From positions 5,766,001-5,830,000 of the forward strand of contig JAVTVX010000010.1 in the NCBI GenBank assembly GCA_033439265.1: a stretch of DNA of 64,000 nucleotides. Reading direction: 5' to 3'. Below, in pieces: positions 1 to 12,700 of the stretch (positions are counted from its first letter, which is position 1; every line of letters begins with the position of its first letter). The DNA comes from Dillenia suffruticosa. Its lineage: Eukaryota; Streptophyta; Magnoliopsida; Dilleniales; Dilleniaceae. Made by a program: the position numbers and the translations under genes. The notes under the pieces were generated by a model. It did not search any database, was not told the origin of the DNA, and saw only the letters and a list, made by a program, of their open reading frames with translations.

Positions 1-600
1 TATTATTGTATGACACCGAGTGCTGAACCATTAAACAACAACAAGAGTATAAAATGGCTGTAACTGAAATGAGGATACTCAGATGGATGTGTGGTCAATC
101 TATAAGAGATAGAATTAGAAATGAAAAAATACGTATTAAGTTGGGAGTGGCTTCAATTGTGGATAAGTTGCGAGAATATTGCCTAAAATGGTTTGAACAT
201 GTGTAACGAAGACTCTGAAGACGTACCGGTTCGGAGGAGCGCGATGTTGAATTTTGGAGATTTAGTGAAATGTCAGGGTAAGTCGCTGAAAACCTGAATG
301 CAAGTTATCCGTAATGATATGAGTGTCAGGAGTTTAGTTGAGAAAATGACTTAGATAGAAATGAATGACGTAAAAGAATTCGAAATAATTAAATCATCTC
401 TCTTATTATTTTCAGTTTCTATGGATAGTTTATTTTTATCTCTTTTTTTATTATTTTTATTTTATTTTTTAGTATCATCATCTCTATTTTTGCTTTCAAA
501 ATTTAATTTTATGCTTTTTTTTTTCTTTTCTCTCTTCTATATTTGTCTCTCAAATGGCCGACTACAAAATTTGGGATTAAGATTCATGTTGTTGTTGTTG
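1..600 (+). mobile_element. 3' end of an RTE-clade LINE, 5'-truncated by window edge
   Basis: The first 350 bases read as the C-terminal part of a plant RTE-type reverse transcriptase, with the usual MAVTEMRILRWMCG start and a KLGVASIVDKLREY stretch. The frame breaks at a TGA just after the WFEHV motif (about 204). After the coding part comes a T-rich 3' region, then 'tctcaaatggccgac' and a terminal GTT repeat near 586-600. A second copy of this 3' end lies at 9820-10270. The order RT tail, short UTR and (GTT)n is typical of plant RTE LINEs. It sits in an intron of the EMF2-like gene in the same orientation. It is a dead 5'-truncated copy; its upstream end lies outside the window. Confidence 0.8.
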
Positions 601-1080
601 TTTAGATGGGGTACTCGAATCTTGGTTTTGTTATTTCATAATCCTGAGGTATTAGAGCACACAATCCTTTGATTTCTTGCGTGTTCTAAAAGGCCAAGTT
701 GTGCGGTAGAAACTTTATTCTCATTGGGTGGTACATTAGGCTAATTTGTTGGTACCATTGGAAGATCCTTCTCTATTTTCAAGTATTTTTAAGATACCTG
801 TTAGGTGGTGCTCTCGATTCATAAATTGATGAGCTACTTGCTTCGATGTGTAGCAGGTTGTGAGAAGCAAGATCATCTACTTAATTGGAATACTTTAACA
901 ATCCTAATTATGGTAGGGGGTTGGGCCACTGAAAATTTGTTGTATCCCTTTTGGTTTGGTTGCAATGGTAGTTTCGAAGCATTCAATTATTGAACAAAAA
1001 GCTTTTAATTTGTCTAAATTTGAGGATGTTTCAGGTGACATTCTTGCTGTCTCATCTATTTGTTTCATTTTCATTTGCAG
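601..1080 (+). other. EMF2: Intron sequence of the EMF2-like gene, between LINE tail and first visible exon
   Basis: This stretch holds no recognisable EMF2 exon. Short open frames start at 805 and 956, but neither gives the residues expected before the SCLDEAK exon. The stretch ends in a good acceptor, 'tcatttgcag', at 1071-1080. The upstream EMF2 exons must lie before position 1. Confidence 0.6.
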
Positions 1081-3761
1081 TCAAGTTGCTTGGATGAGGC
1101 TAAGTATATCTCAGTTGAAATTCCTTATGATGCCAGAAACATGGTGTGCTGTGCTCATATTTCCCTCTCTAAGGACAATACTATTTGATTCTTTTCTTTT
1201 AGGATTCCCATGTTGCTTCTTGAATGACATTACCCTTTTGTTTTGGATCTTGAAATGTTAAGGAGCAGCAGGTGCAAGTCATAATTTGTGCAGAAGAAGT
1301 TGGGGCAAAAGAGAAGTCTCCTTATACCTCGTATGCGTACAATGACATTCCAACTTCATCTTTGTCCCATATTATCCGGTAAGCATTACTAATTTGTGCA
1401 TTTGCATCCTCTTTTTACTGCTGATGTGCTGCAACCACTTTTTTTTCTTTGATTGTTTCCTTTTTTTGTCATTATATTTGTTAACATGATTTGAGTATGT
1501 CTTGTGAACAATAATTATGGGCCCTAAAGAATAAAGTTCCTCTTAATCTTATGGAGTTTGATCACTGCCTTTCAACATTTTGAAATTTGTCTGTATCTAG
1601 TTGCAGATGAGGGCTTGGCTTGATGATCTGAAAAACTTGTACACACATGAGTTTTTGACTTTGACCCTACTTCTTTCGTAAATAGGAAGAGAACATTCTG
1701 TGTCTTGATTGTGTTGTTGAGTTCCCAGTCCCACTTATAGATCAAAATTCTTTATTGGTAAGAACGTATATGGATATTAGCCCTAGATGTGAAGTATGTG
1801 TCATATTAGGTTTTAGAAAGAGAATTTAGACCTTGTAGTTTGCATATTTTGCAAAAGTAACCCCACTTCCCTTAGTTTTTGGAACCGGCAAAAGCCTCCT
1901 ATAGTTCAATCTGTTAACAAAGGGTACCTCACCATTATGTAACGCTACAAAAAAAAAAAAAAAAATAACGTGGAATATCCATGTGTTAAATTTAAATATT
2001 AAAAAAAAAAAAAACCTTTTCTATTTGTTCTCTTTCTCTCTTCTCTTCTTTCATGTTAAACATGGCTGACATTTCAACTCTTTAACCCCCATGAGGTACC
2101 ATCCAAATCAACCAATCTAATAACCTGCAAACAACCCAAGTGAGAGTGAATTCAAAGTTATCTTTGAAGGCATCAACTATGAATTCACCCACAATCTTGG
2201 ATATTTTTATGTCAAAGAACATGTTTTCACTACCGCATCAGTCCAAGCCTTCTCCCAAACACTGAAGTGTCGATTTTGTTCCTAATCTTTTTTAATATTC
2301 TAAAATATTTATGGTTCCTTCATTTGCGTTCTTGAATCTTAGATTTAGTTTTTAAGGTTGAGAATGGCGAGAAATTGACGTCAATGGCAGCGATTTACTG
2401 TAATGAATAGAAGGAAATGGGTTCTCCTTCTCTCCTTCCTTCTTTTCTGTGTGTGGTTCTGTTTGTGATTCAGACTTTCCCTTTTGGTGTCTCAATCCAT
2501 AAAAAAAAAAAAAAAAAACGTTAATCCAGCTCAACCAAAAATGCCCAAATCAAACAAATCACAAACCGAAAGCAAATCAATACAACCCAAATAAACAACC
2601 AAAGAATTGCATAATCTATGAGCTCTCCTTGGAGTTGTGGGAATGAAAACCACTGTCATTGTTCAAGTAGATAAGAAGGAAATGTCTAAATTTAAATTGG
2701 AGTTTGCTCAATTGGTGACTGTTTCAATTCCTTCTCCGTCTTCACCTTCATCTTCAGTAGTGAAAATACTGGAGACAGAGACCTTACAAGATTCGCACAG
2801 GACAAATTCGACAGAAAAAAAAGATGGTGATCCACATTGAGTAGGCAAGGAGACAATTCGAAATTAGGAGTAGATCATGATCCAAGAGCAAGGAGGAGGT
2901 CGGTACGACGAAGTATATTGAAATTGGAAGAGAAGTGGCAGTGGCCAAAGGATGGGAGAGAAGAGGTTAAGACACGGTGGATGATGGGCGGAAGAAGAAA
3001 AAAGAATGTAGAGAAAGAAGGAAGGAGAGGAGGAAAAGAGGTTTTATTTTTTTATTTTTTTAATTTTTTATTAGTTAATTTTAACATGTGGTTTTTTCTA
3101 CTGTATTTTTATTTTTTATTTATAATGTCATGTAAAGCTGGGGGCACTTTGATAATTGATGAACCATAGGGGGCCCTTTGCTCTAAACCTTGCCCTTCTC
3201 CTCTAAAGTTGTCCTACATCAATTCCTCTTAGTAAAACCTTTATACACTATTGATTTTGTCTCCGTTTTTTCAAAGTGGCTAATATTTCACTAACCCAAC
3301 GACGGGCATGATATAAACATTAGCATTGTACCCCTTGTCCCCAAGGCATTCCTAGGCATATATTCTTCAAGATGAGTTCTATATATTCATTTTGATGCGT
3401 TAGGTACTTATTCATTCCTGGATTATTCTACACTTATCTAAGTTTGACTAGTTCTTTTTCTTGTATGGTCATGTATTGTCTGCTCAAAAATGGGGTGATG
3501 TGATCACTGATGTAATCCTTAGCAAACTTATGATAATTATGAGTATTGTTGTTGTTGTTTTTATTTCCAAAGATCCTTTGGAAAAGAGATTGACCAACAT
3601 GAGATGGACCTGGAATACATTCCAACAAAGTATTCTGACTCTTATTAGCTATGTCCTAATGCCCATCAATATAAAAGGTTTCCTCAAATTGTGTAGGTTG
3701 CGGTCTGGAAATGTCATCTTCAACTATAGGTACTACAACAATAAGCTGCAGAGAACTGAAG
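1081..3761 (+). CDS. EMF2: EMF2-like exons 1081-1143, 1263-1378, 3697-3761 (region before the zinc finger)
   Basis: Exon 1081-1143 gives [16 protein letters not shown]. Exon 1263-1378 gives [14 protein letters not shown] followed by a [12 protein letters not shown] stretch, and ends inside an Arg codon. Exon 3697-3761 completes that codon and gives [18 protein letters not shown], a strongly conserved EMF2 motif. Phases are 0, 0 and 2. The donor after 1143 is a weak 'gtgtgc'. The first intron is short (119 bp); the second (1379-3696) carries a foldback element. Confidence 0.92.
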
Positions 3762-6700
3762 GTATTTGGACATCTTTTGAGGCAAATATGTAAATGCTTT
3801 ATTTGGTTCATATGTAAATGCTTTATTTGGTTCTTTTATGGTTATCTTTACTACAAATATGAACTGTCAATAGCTAATGGCTGCCCCTGACACAAAGTGA
3901 ATTGTTCATCCATCCATTTGAACTAGGCATTTGCTTTCTTGAGATCTGAGGTGGAGTTGTCAATACATTTTTTATTTTGCCATTCTCTTGTACATAAAAA
4001 ATGAATTTAAAAAATGGGGGATTGAAAATGAGCCTGATCATAAAACACTTATATGAGAATTGCTCAGTTGGTATGTGGTGAAAATGGTTGCATGCATCTG
4101 ACATCAAAGTTGTTCGCTATTTTTAGATCGACTTCAAATGGAGATTGGTATTTTCCATAGATCGTCATACTCGTGGCCTTATATTTCTAGATCATTTTCT
4201 CAATAATGGGCTATGTTTCAAAGTGATAAAACTTGGTGTTGCCACAAACAGTTGGAAACTTAAATCACATGCTCTAGCTCTATTACACAAGCTGCTTTCT
4301 TTTGGTTTTTCTCTTTTCTGAGATGAAAAATTAAAATTATTAATAATACAAAAGGAGGGGGGACTAAGCACCGAGACAATGCAACCCTTAGAAATTATAA
4401 CCCCTAAGAATCTACAACATCAGCCACCCACAAAGCTCTCAGGTTTTTCTGAGGGCCAAAATTTCAAACTTTGAAGATAACTATTCTTAAAACCAGGGGA
4501 ATCTCCATCCCATCAAAACTCTTCTATTTCGTTCCATCCGTCCCCCCCCTCCCCCCCCCCCCCCCCAAAAAAAAAAAGAGGGCTAGAGGAAGCATCATGA
4601 CTCTTCAATTTCTTTTATTTTTCCTTTATTGGTTTAAGGAAAAGTGTAAGTCCATGAATTTAGAACTATTCACTCTAGCCCTAGGGGACTATGGTCAATG
4701 CAGGCATATGCACAATTGATTTTTTATTTATTTTTATTTATTTTTATTTATTTTTATATAAGGAAAGATTCCAATAAAAATAGTCGTGGAATGAATTTAG
4801 AACTTGTTATTGCTCTTATATAAATATATATTATATACATATATTCACAAAACATAACATGTATATATAAGTAGAACTGAGCAGCTAGTGTATCCTGGGT
4901 GATCACAAGTACTCCGGTTAGTTTCTGAACTCTTGTCTTGATGTGAGAATAACAAATTCATTTGAGGTGAGGAGCCCAAGGCCATTTTCATAGAACATTT
5001 TGATAATAGAAATTCTATTTAATATTAGTGGAAAGCAATGGATTTGTTGAAACGATATGGTTGATTTGGTAATAATTACATTTAGGGGTTTGGGTTTTGT
5101 TCATTTGAAGAAAACTAAGTTCAATAAGGAACTGCTATTATTGTGGTTTTCTAGTCCACATTTGATGGGGAGGAATCTGGGCCTATTTTGATGTCCAATA
5201 TGTTCCTTCTGCTCTTTAGGTATAAGTTTGTCTTTTACTCTTATCCTTGGCCTTTTGCTTTTGAGGTTTTTATTGCTGCGGTGTAAGAGAACATTAAATG
5301 GAATTTGTATTATTTACTTGTTCAGTTCTGTTGGATTGAAGTGTTTTTAGAAAGTTTTATTTTTGAACTTCTTGGATTATGGAATTGAATTATGGGATTA
5401 ATATAGAGTTGACTCCTTAAATTATGAGATCGATATATGATTGATTTTGGGGAATTTCCTGTTTTGTATGATTCGATTAGATTGTTTTCCTTTTTTTCTT
5501 GTTAATTTAGAGTAGTTTCCTACTTTTATGATTTGACTAAATAATTTTCTAATTCTTGCAATCTATAATAGTTTATAAATTGTCATGTATAATTTCATTC
5601 AATTAGGAAGAAATGCAGGAAAATTATTCTTTCATATTTTGTGACATGGTATTAGAGCCCTAGGGCTTTTTCTTGGATTTCTTCTTCTTCTTCAAGCAAC
5701 CTTCATTGCTGTGAGTTTATGGTTCCTTTGGGTTCCATTTTTCTACGTGTTCCAGCCTTAATTGCTGTGAATTTTATTTCTTCAGCATGGCAACTTCGGA
5801 AACCACCATCTCTAGCAATTTTAATCCATCCAAAGAACCCAATTCTGCTAAGAAAATTAAAAATATTCGAGCTTCCAAGAGACTTAATGGGAAGAAATAT
5901 CTCAAATGGTCTCAAATTCTAACACATTATTTTTTATCTTTCATATTCTTATTCATTGAGAAGTTGAGAAAATTGTTGGGGTCTCTTGAGAAGTCATATG
6001 GAGTATGTTCGTTAGCTCTTTTAGGACTGGGGCTCGAGGAGGACGATTGGACTTGCTAAGGAAAGGAGCAATCTTTACTACCTGGAATCATCTAAGAAAC
6101 TTGGGCGTTATACATCTCCATCTTCATTGTCATCTCCATTTTGTTGGCCTTTATCACCATCTCAAATTTTTTATTGGCCTTCATTGCCATCTCCAATTTT
6201 TTATCGTCTTTGATTGCCATCTCCAATTTGTTACGATCTTTATTGCCATCACCATTTTTTTTTGCCTTTATTGCGATCTCCAATTTTTGGCCTTCATTGT
6301 CATCTCTAATTTTTTAAGATCGTTATTGTCATCTCCCTTTTTTTATCACCTTTATTGCGATCTCCAATTTTCGGCCTTCATTGCCATCTCCATTTCTTTG
6401 CCTTCGTTCCCCTATTGGTTTCTTGGCCTCAATCGCTATCAACCCTAATTTGTTTGTGTTCCTTTGATCTTAATTGACCGCAACCCTAATTTTTATTTTG
6501 GTCTTCATAGCCATCAACTCTCATTTTTTTGTTCTATTCCTTTTGGCCTCAATCGCTGTTGACCCTAATCTCTATTAGGCCTTCATCACTGAAAAAAAAA
6601 AAATGTGTCATATAATTCACAAATATATATATTTTTTTAAATCACTCATTATTCTCATTTGCATATCTATTTAGATCTCTTCCAATAAATAACTTCGTCC

Positions 6701-9700
6701 ACTAGGTATGGTTTATATAAATTCATCTAAATTTTCTCAGAACGGTTGTTTACTAATTGGATCTATACCGATCTGAGGTGCATAAACACTGATTATATTA
6801 ATTGTCTTCTTCACTAACTAGTTTGACAAGCAAAATTTTATCTCCCTTCGTTATCTTCACTATATCCTCTTGTAAATTCTTATGGACAATTATTTTTACT
6901 TCATTCTTAGTTCTATACCTATCTGTATGTCAACACTTATGGCCATAAGATTCTACTACTCTAGCCTTCTCCTCCCCCGACTTAGCTTCTTGGAGACCTA
7001 TAAGATTAATTCTTCGTCTTGTAATTACTTCTTTTATCTCTCTTAACTTACCAATTAAGGATTCTTTGTTCCAAGCAGCTAAATGAATCCTATCTTCATG
7101 GACTAAATTTTTTACCCGCATCCGTCCACATAAATGCGAGAACCCTTGCCTATTTGACATCACATTCAGGCGGTGATATGGCGTGTTGCTTCTGAATGAT
7201 GCCTTAGAGACCCTTGTTAAATACGCTTGGAATCCAATGTAGTGCGTTGCTGAGAAAGGAATGCCCCAACAAATTTTCTATGTTTATGTCTCATTTTGGT
7301 TTCCAACAAATTTTCTATGTTTATGTCTCATTTTGGTTTTGATAAGGGGTTTTACACTGACTGTCAATTTATCGTAACTCTCCTCCTTTACCTGGGTTTG
7401 GGACCGGTCATAGCGGAGTTTTTAATATCACCATTAGAGAAAGAAAAAAGAAAAATTAGGTGGACATTTTATGCCTTGGTGAGCTGAGAAGTGATATAAA
7501 TTGTGTATTCGAGATCTAGAGTTTTTATTGCCTCTTTAGATTTAGTGTCAGTTCCTAAAACCTTACATGAAGCTCTAACCCATCTTGGTTGGATAAGTGC
7601 TATGATCATTTGGGCGGATGTTGTTTCTACAACTTGGTTTTTAATCAATCGCTTACCCCCTTTGTTCTTAATGGTGATATTCTGTATTTCCTTCACATCC
7701 CCTATTTTCAATGGAAAGACAGTTCCATTCTTTCGTGTCTCTTCCACTTTTGCCAATGAGGGGAAGGAAAATGATATTTTGATATACACAGTGACCACCA
7801 CTCATGAACCTTCTTAACCAAAATTCTCTCCAGCTTCTTTATCACCCATCTCACCTTACATTGAACACATTTGTATCCCGCCTCCACCACCCATCATACA
7901 AGTTTACACTCCTCGGCCTCCGCTTCAAGACTCATGTCCTCAATGATCTCCTTTAACAGATCCTAGTCTTGACCTTTCAATTGCTCTTTGTAAAGGTAAA
8001 TGATACTCTTCTCATCCTATTTTTTTCCTTATATGTTATGATCATTTGTCTCGAAAATCTAGAGTTTTTATTGCCTCTTTAGATTTACTGTCAGTCCTTA
8101 AAACCTTACATGAAGCTCTAACCCATCTTGGTTGGATTACTGCTATAAAAGAGGAAATAAGGACCTTACAGGTAAACAAGCTATTGGTTGTAAATGGGTG
8201 TATATTGTTAAATTTAATCTTGATGGTTTTGTGGCTTGTCCCAAAGCTTGTTTAGTGGTCAAATGATAGGTTTAGACATATGGAGTTGATTATTCTGATA
8301 CTTTCTCCCTTGTGGCTAAGTTTGCCTCTGTACCATTGTTTATCTCGCTTGTTACTACTAATAGCTGGCCTTTATATCAGTTAGATGTAAAAAATGTTTT
8401 TCTTTATGGTAACTTATGGAAGGAGGTGATTATGGAGCAACCACCTAGATTTTTTGCTTAGGTGGAGTCATGAAAAGTGTGCAAATTTTGGAAGTTCTTG
8501 TATGCGTTAAAACATGGAACTTGTGCTTGGTTTGGACGTTTCAGTGAAGTAGTTCAGGAATTTGGTTTTGATCACACTGTTTTCTATCAACAATCTAATG
8601 TTGGTCTTGTATTGTTGATTGTATGTTGATGATATTGTGATTATATGCAGTGACACTACTAACATTTCATCTCTCAATCCCTTTCTTTACGCACGATTTG
8701 AGAAAAAAGATTTGGGTATGTTGAAATATTTTTTGGGTATCGAAGGTTCCAGATCTAAGCAAGGTAATTTTTTTTTTCAAAGGAAGTATGTTCTTGACTT
8801 GTTGAAAGAGACCAAAAAACATAGAGCGAAACCTTGTAGTGCTCTAATGGCCACTAATTTGCAGCTTACGGCAGAAGACGGAGAAGTGTTTGCAGATCCT
8901 GAAAGGTATCGAAGATTAGTTGCAAAACTAAACTATCTTGTAGTAACTAGTCCTGACATCACATATCCAGTTAGCATTGTGAATCAATTCATGTCCTTTC
9001 CACGAGTTACCCATTGGGCAGTTTTAGAACATATTTTGTGTTATCTCAAAGGAACCACAGGGTGTGGCATATTATATATTTATCATGGTTACTCTTGTAC
9101 TGAGGGTTTCTCAGATGCATATTGGGTAGGTTCCAAGGTTGATAGAAGATCTACTATAGGGTATTGTGCTTTTGTCGGTAGAAACTTGGTGTCGTGAAAA
9201 AGTAAGAAACAAAATGTAGTCTCTCCATCTAGCGTTGAATCAGAGTACAGAGTAATGTCACAATCTACATGTGAACTTACGTAGGTATATCAGCTATTAA
9301 GTGGGATTGATCTTGGAACCTTACCTCGTATGAAGTCATGGCATGACAATCAAGCTGCACTTCATATTGCATCAAATCCAGTTTTTCACGAGAGAACCAA
9401 GCATATCACAATTGATTGTCATTTTATTCGAGAAAAGTTTCAACAAGATCTAATCCTTTTCGGTCATGTTAGAACTAGAGAACAATTAGTTGATATTTTT
9501 ACTAAAGTATTAGGAGACCTAGTATTGATTATATTTGTAATAAGTTGGGTATGATTAATATCTATACTCCAACGTGATATGGAGTGTTGTAAATATAGAA
9601 AGCGTAAGTATGGTGAACATTGACCTAGGATATGTTGAATATAGAAAGAGTAAGTTTGGTAAGCATTGACCTAGAATGTGTTGTAAATATAGAAAAAGTA

Positions 9701-12700
9701 AGTATGGTAAACATTAATCTTGATCCTAAATTAATGCATGAGATTAGTGCAACTTGTATATATATATGGTGGATCGTATGGGAAAATAACACAATAGGAA
9801 CCTTTTGTTTCCCCCCAAATTAACAAAAAATGGCGGTAGCAGAAATGAAAATGCTTAGGTGGATGTGTGGTAAAACTAGAAGAGAGAATAAAAAATGAAG
9901 AGATTCGTAGCAAATTGAGAATTAGTTCAATTGTTGATAAAATGTAAGAGTGCTGACTAAGATGGTTTGGGCATGTGCAAAGAAGACTCGAAAATGCACG
10001 GGTTAGAAGAGTAGAAAACTTGAATTTAGGAGATCTAGTAAAACGTAGAGGTAGACTGCTGAAAATTTGGATGCAAGTTATCCGTAAAGATATGATAGTT
10101 AAGGAATTAGACGAGCGGATGACGTTAGATAGGACTGAGTGGCGTAGAAGAATTCCTACAAATTAAACTATCATATTTATTTATTTATTTTTAAATCCCC
10201 ATGCTTGTCTCTCAAAAGGCCGATCCCAAATTATTGGGATTAAGGCTCGGGTTGTTGTTGTTGTTGTACTCCAACTCCATATATGGTCCGGTACTTGTAT
10301 TCGATGTGTCTTCATATTGGATGCATGACATGGTTTCTCTTGATATTTTATTATCTTTTAAAGTTCAAGTTACAGCTCAAGTTACATGTTGGATACAGCC
10401 AGGATACAGAAGGGGATATGCTCAAGATATTATCAGGACATGAATGTGAAGATTTATTCCAAAAATGCAGGGTTCACAGAGAAAATAAGAGCTTTCTAAA
10501 TGAAATCACTTTGTCCTTCATAGCCCTAGTTTGGTTACTGAAATCTTAAAGCTTATTGTGGGAAGATGGAACAATTGATTGAAGCACAGGAGAGAGAAGA
10601 GGATTAAAACAGAACTGATCTAGGAAAAGGCTGGATTACCTTTTCTCTGCTGAAGAGGTCTTGATATTTGCTTACTGGATTCAATATGGAAGCAGGTGTT
10701 GCTATTTGATAAAGTGTAATCAGAATGCAGTGCTCATTTTCTTCTGTTTGCAAATTCTTCTCCTCTCTGGTTCTTGCGATTTCTTGTGTTTGCAATCAGA
10801 GAGTTTGGCTTGACAGATGCCATTTTTCTTGGGTGTTGCATTATTGCTTTTTTGAATGTTATCTCTGTTAATTATGGAGTTTGACTTTTGATGTTATTTA
10901 ACTTTTTTTCTTTTTTGGGGCTTTTGTTGATAAATTATTTTTATGATGTTGCATTCAATAAATATTTTGTTATTGTTCACTAACTTTTGAATTTCGTGTA
11001 TTTAATATTTGTTAAATTTGAAACCTTTAAAACGCAAAAATTAATATCTATAAAAAGTACAAAAATATTATTGTTTCTATGCAATATTAGTAATAAAAAT
11101 CTAAGGGTATATATTGACCATTCTAGTTTTTGGAAATTTGTCATATCTATCTACTCCGTGTTGGGTATGATACTGTATCTGCATACATACTTCTAGTACT
11201 TCAAGTCTATCCAGAGATATATGATCTCTTTTTCTTTAATGGCGTTTAGTAACTTAGAACACACACACACACACACACACACATTTAAATCCTTTTCTTT
11301 AATGGCACTTACAAAACTTCGAATTTAATTATCTTCTTCTAATGCAGTGACCGAAGACTTTACCTGCCCATTCTGCTTGGTGAAATGTGCAAGCTTTAAG
11401 GTTGGACTCACATCTGACGTGTTGCTATTGCTATTGTTATTGAAAGTAATCTATGTGAATACTTACATTATTTTGTTTTCCACCCTAGGGCCTGAGGTCG
11501 CACTTGCCCTCGTCACATGACCTGTTCAACTTTGAGTTTTGGGTCGGTAAACTTGAGGAGGCTAGGTGATGTTCTGGTCTTTATACTCTTCTTGTCCTTA
11601 AGTTCAGCCATCTTTGTTTTGCAGGTCACTGAAGAGTATCAAGCTGTAAATGTCTCCGTAAAATCTGATATTACTAAATCTGAGGTCAGAGCAAGATTTA
11701 ACCCAGAAAAGCAGTTATCATATTTTACATAATTTTGTGTTTCTTTCTTTTGTGATATAGGTTGGTATACTTTCAGTTGCACAGGGGAAAAAACCTTTGC
11801 TGTAAACGTTGCTTTTTAACTTGATGAATTTCATTACCTGATTTCTATGCTTTAACATGCCTGCATCTGGTTGTGCATTTTGCTGGTGATCGAATCCATA
11901 TGTGCTTTCAAAAGTTTGGGTCAATTTTGGTTTCTCCTTGTACTTTATTACAAATTTAGTAAATTCCCCTGCTTCTGTGGATGAGATTTGAAAAGCGGCA
12001 TTGAGATACCAGGTCAACTGATGGAAGGTTAGATGTTTGCCTCGTATGAAGTTTGTCTAAGTGTTTCTAGCTTCACCCGTATGGGGAAATATTTGGCAGA
12101 TGAATTATACTGAACTCTTGGAACTATTATCAGTTTCATTTAACCCTCTTATTCCCTTTTTTTATGTCAACAGAAAATCCTCTTTATTTTGGTGTAGGGT
12201 GACAAGAAGTTCTATAAGATGTTAGGTTCAATATTTTAAAATGAATTTTGATATTGATACATCTTTCTAATTTTTAGGCCAATGAGTAAATATATGCATG
12301 TCGTAGATAACACTACTAAATATCTAATGGAAGCTGTGTCTTCACATAATTGGAAAATGTCAAATGATATTGGGTTTTATGAATGTAGTTCTACTGAGAT
12401 GCCATGATTTTGGTATTCTGGTCCATTTGGATGCAAATGGAGAGAGTTTTGTGCTGTAAACCTTTTTGGCTCTCAATTATGGGAAAGGAAATTCTTTTAT
12501 GCTTCTTGGATTTTTGCATTAGGAGCCCTTAAACATGTGAGCATAGAGGACATTAAAAGGGACAAAAATGGATTACTTTTATATATCATATACTCTGTTT
12601 TGCTTATCCATTGTTATACTCCTTAAACTTTCTCCCCGTAGACAGGGAGGAAACTTTAAATGCTCAAGATTGATAGTTGATGCATTTTAAACATCAAGGG

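Larger units (their letters stand above)
3762..11347 (+). other. EMF2: Intron 3 of the EMF2-like gene (7.6 kb), transposon-filled
   Basis: This intron splits the EMF2 frame just before the zinc-finger exon. It runs from 'gaaggtattt' to 'taatgcag'. It contains a poly-C tract, a decayed copia element (5329-9726), an antisense RTE endonuclease piece, a 29-bp minisatellite and a second sense RTE 3' end. 3764-4540, 4567-5328 and 10271-11256 hold nothing I can name beyond AT-rich DNA and short tracts. Confidence 0.8.

Noticed and set aside
361-672. 103-codon Leu/Phe-rich frame as a membrane protein
   Set aside because: It arises from the T-rich 3' UTR and GTT tail of a LINE.
805-1261. Open frames with ATG upstream of the first visible EMF2 exon as a gene start
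   Set aside because: Their residues do not match any EMF2 N-terminus, and the exon at 1081 has a good acceptor before it. The gene start lies outside the window.
6005-6448. 147-codon His/Phe-rich frame
   Set aside because: It runs through the ~29-bp minisatellite, and its periodicity comes from the DNA repeat.
11543-11550. The stronger-looking donor 'ggtaaac' four bases after FEFW
   Set aside because: It would put a stop codon three codons into the next exon. The weaker 'gtcggt' at 11543 keeps the conserved FEFW-VTEE join.
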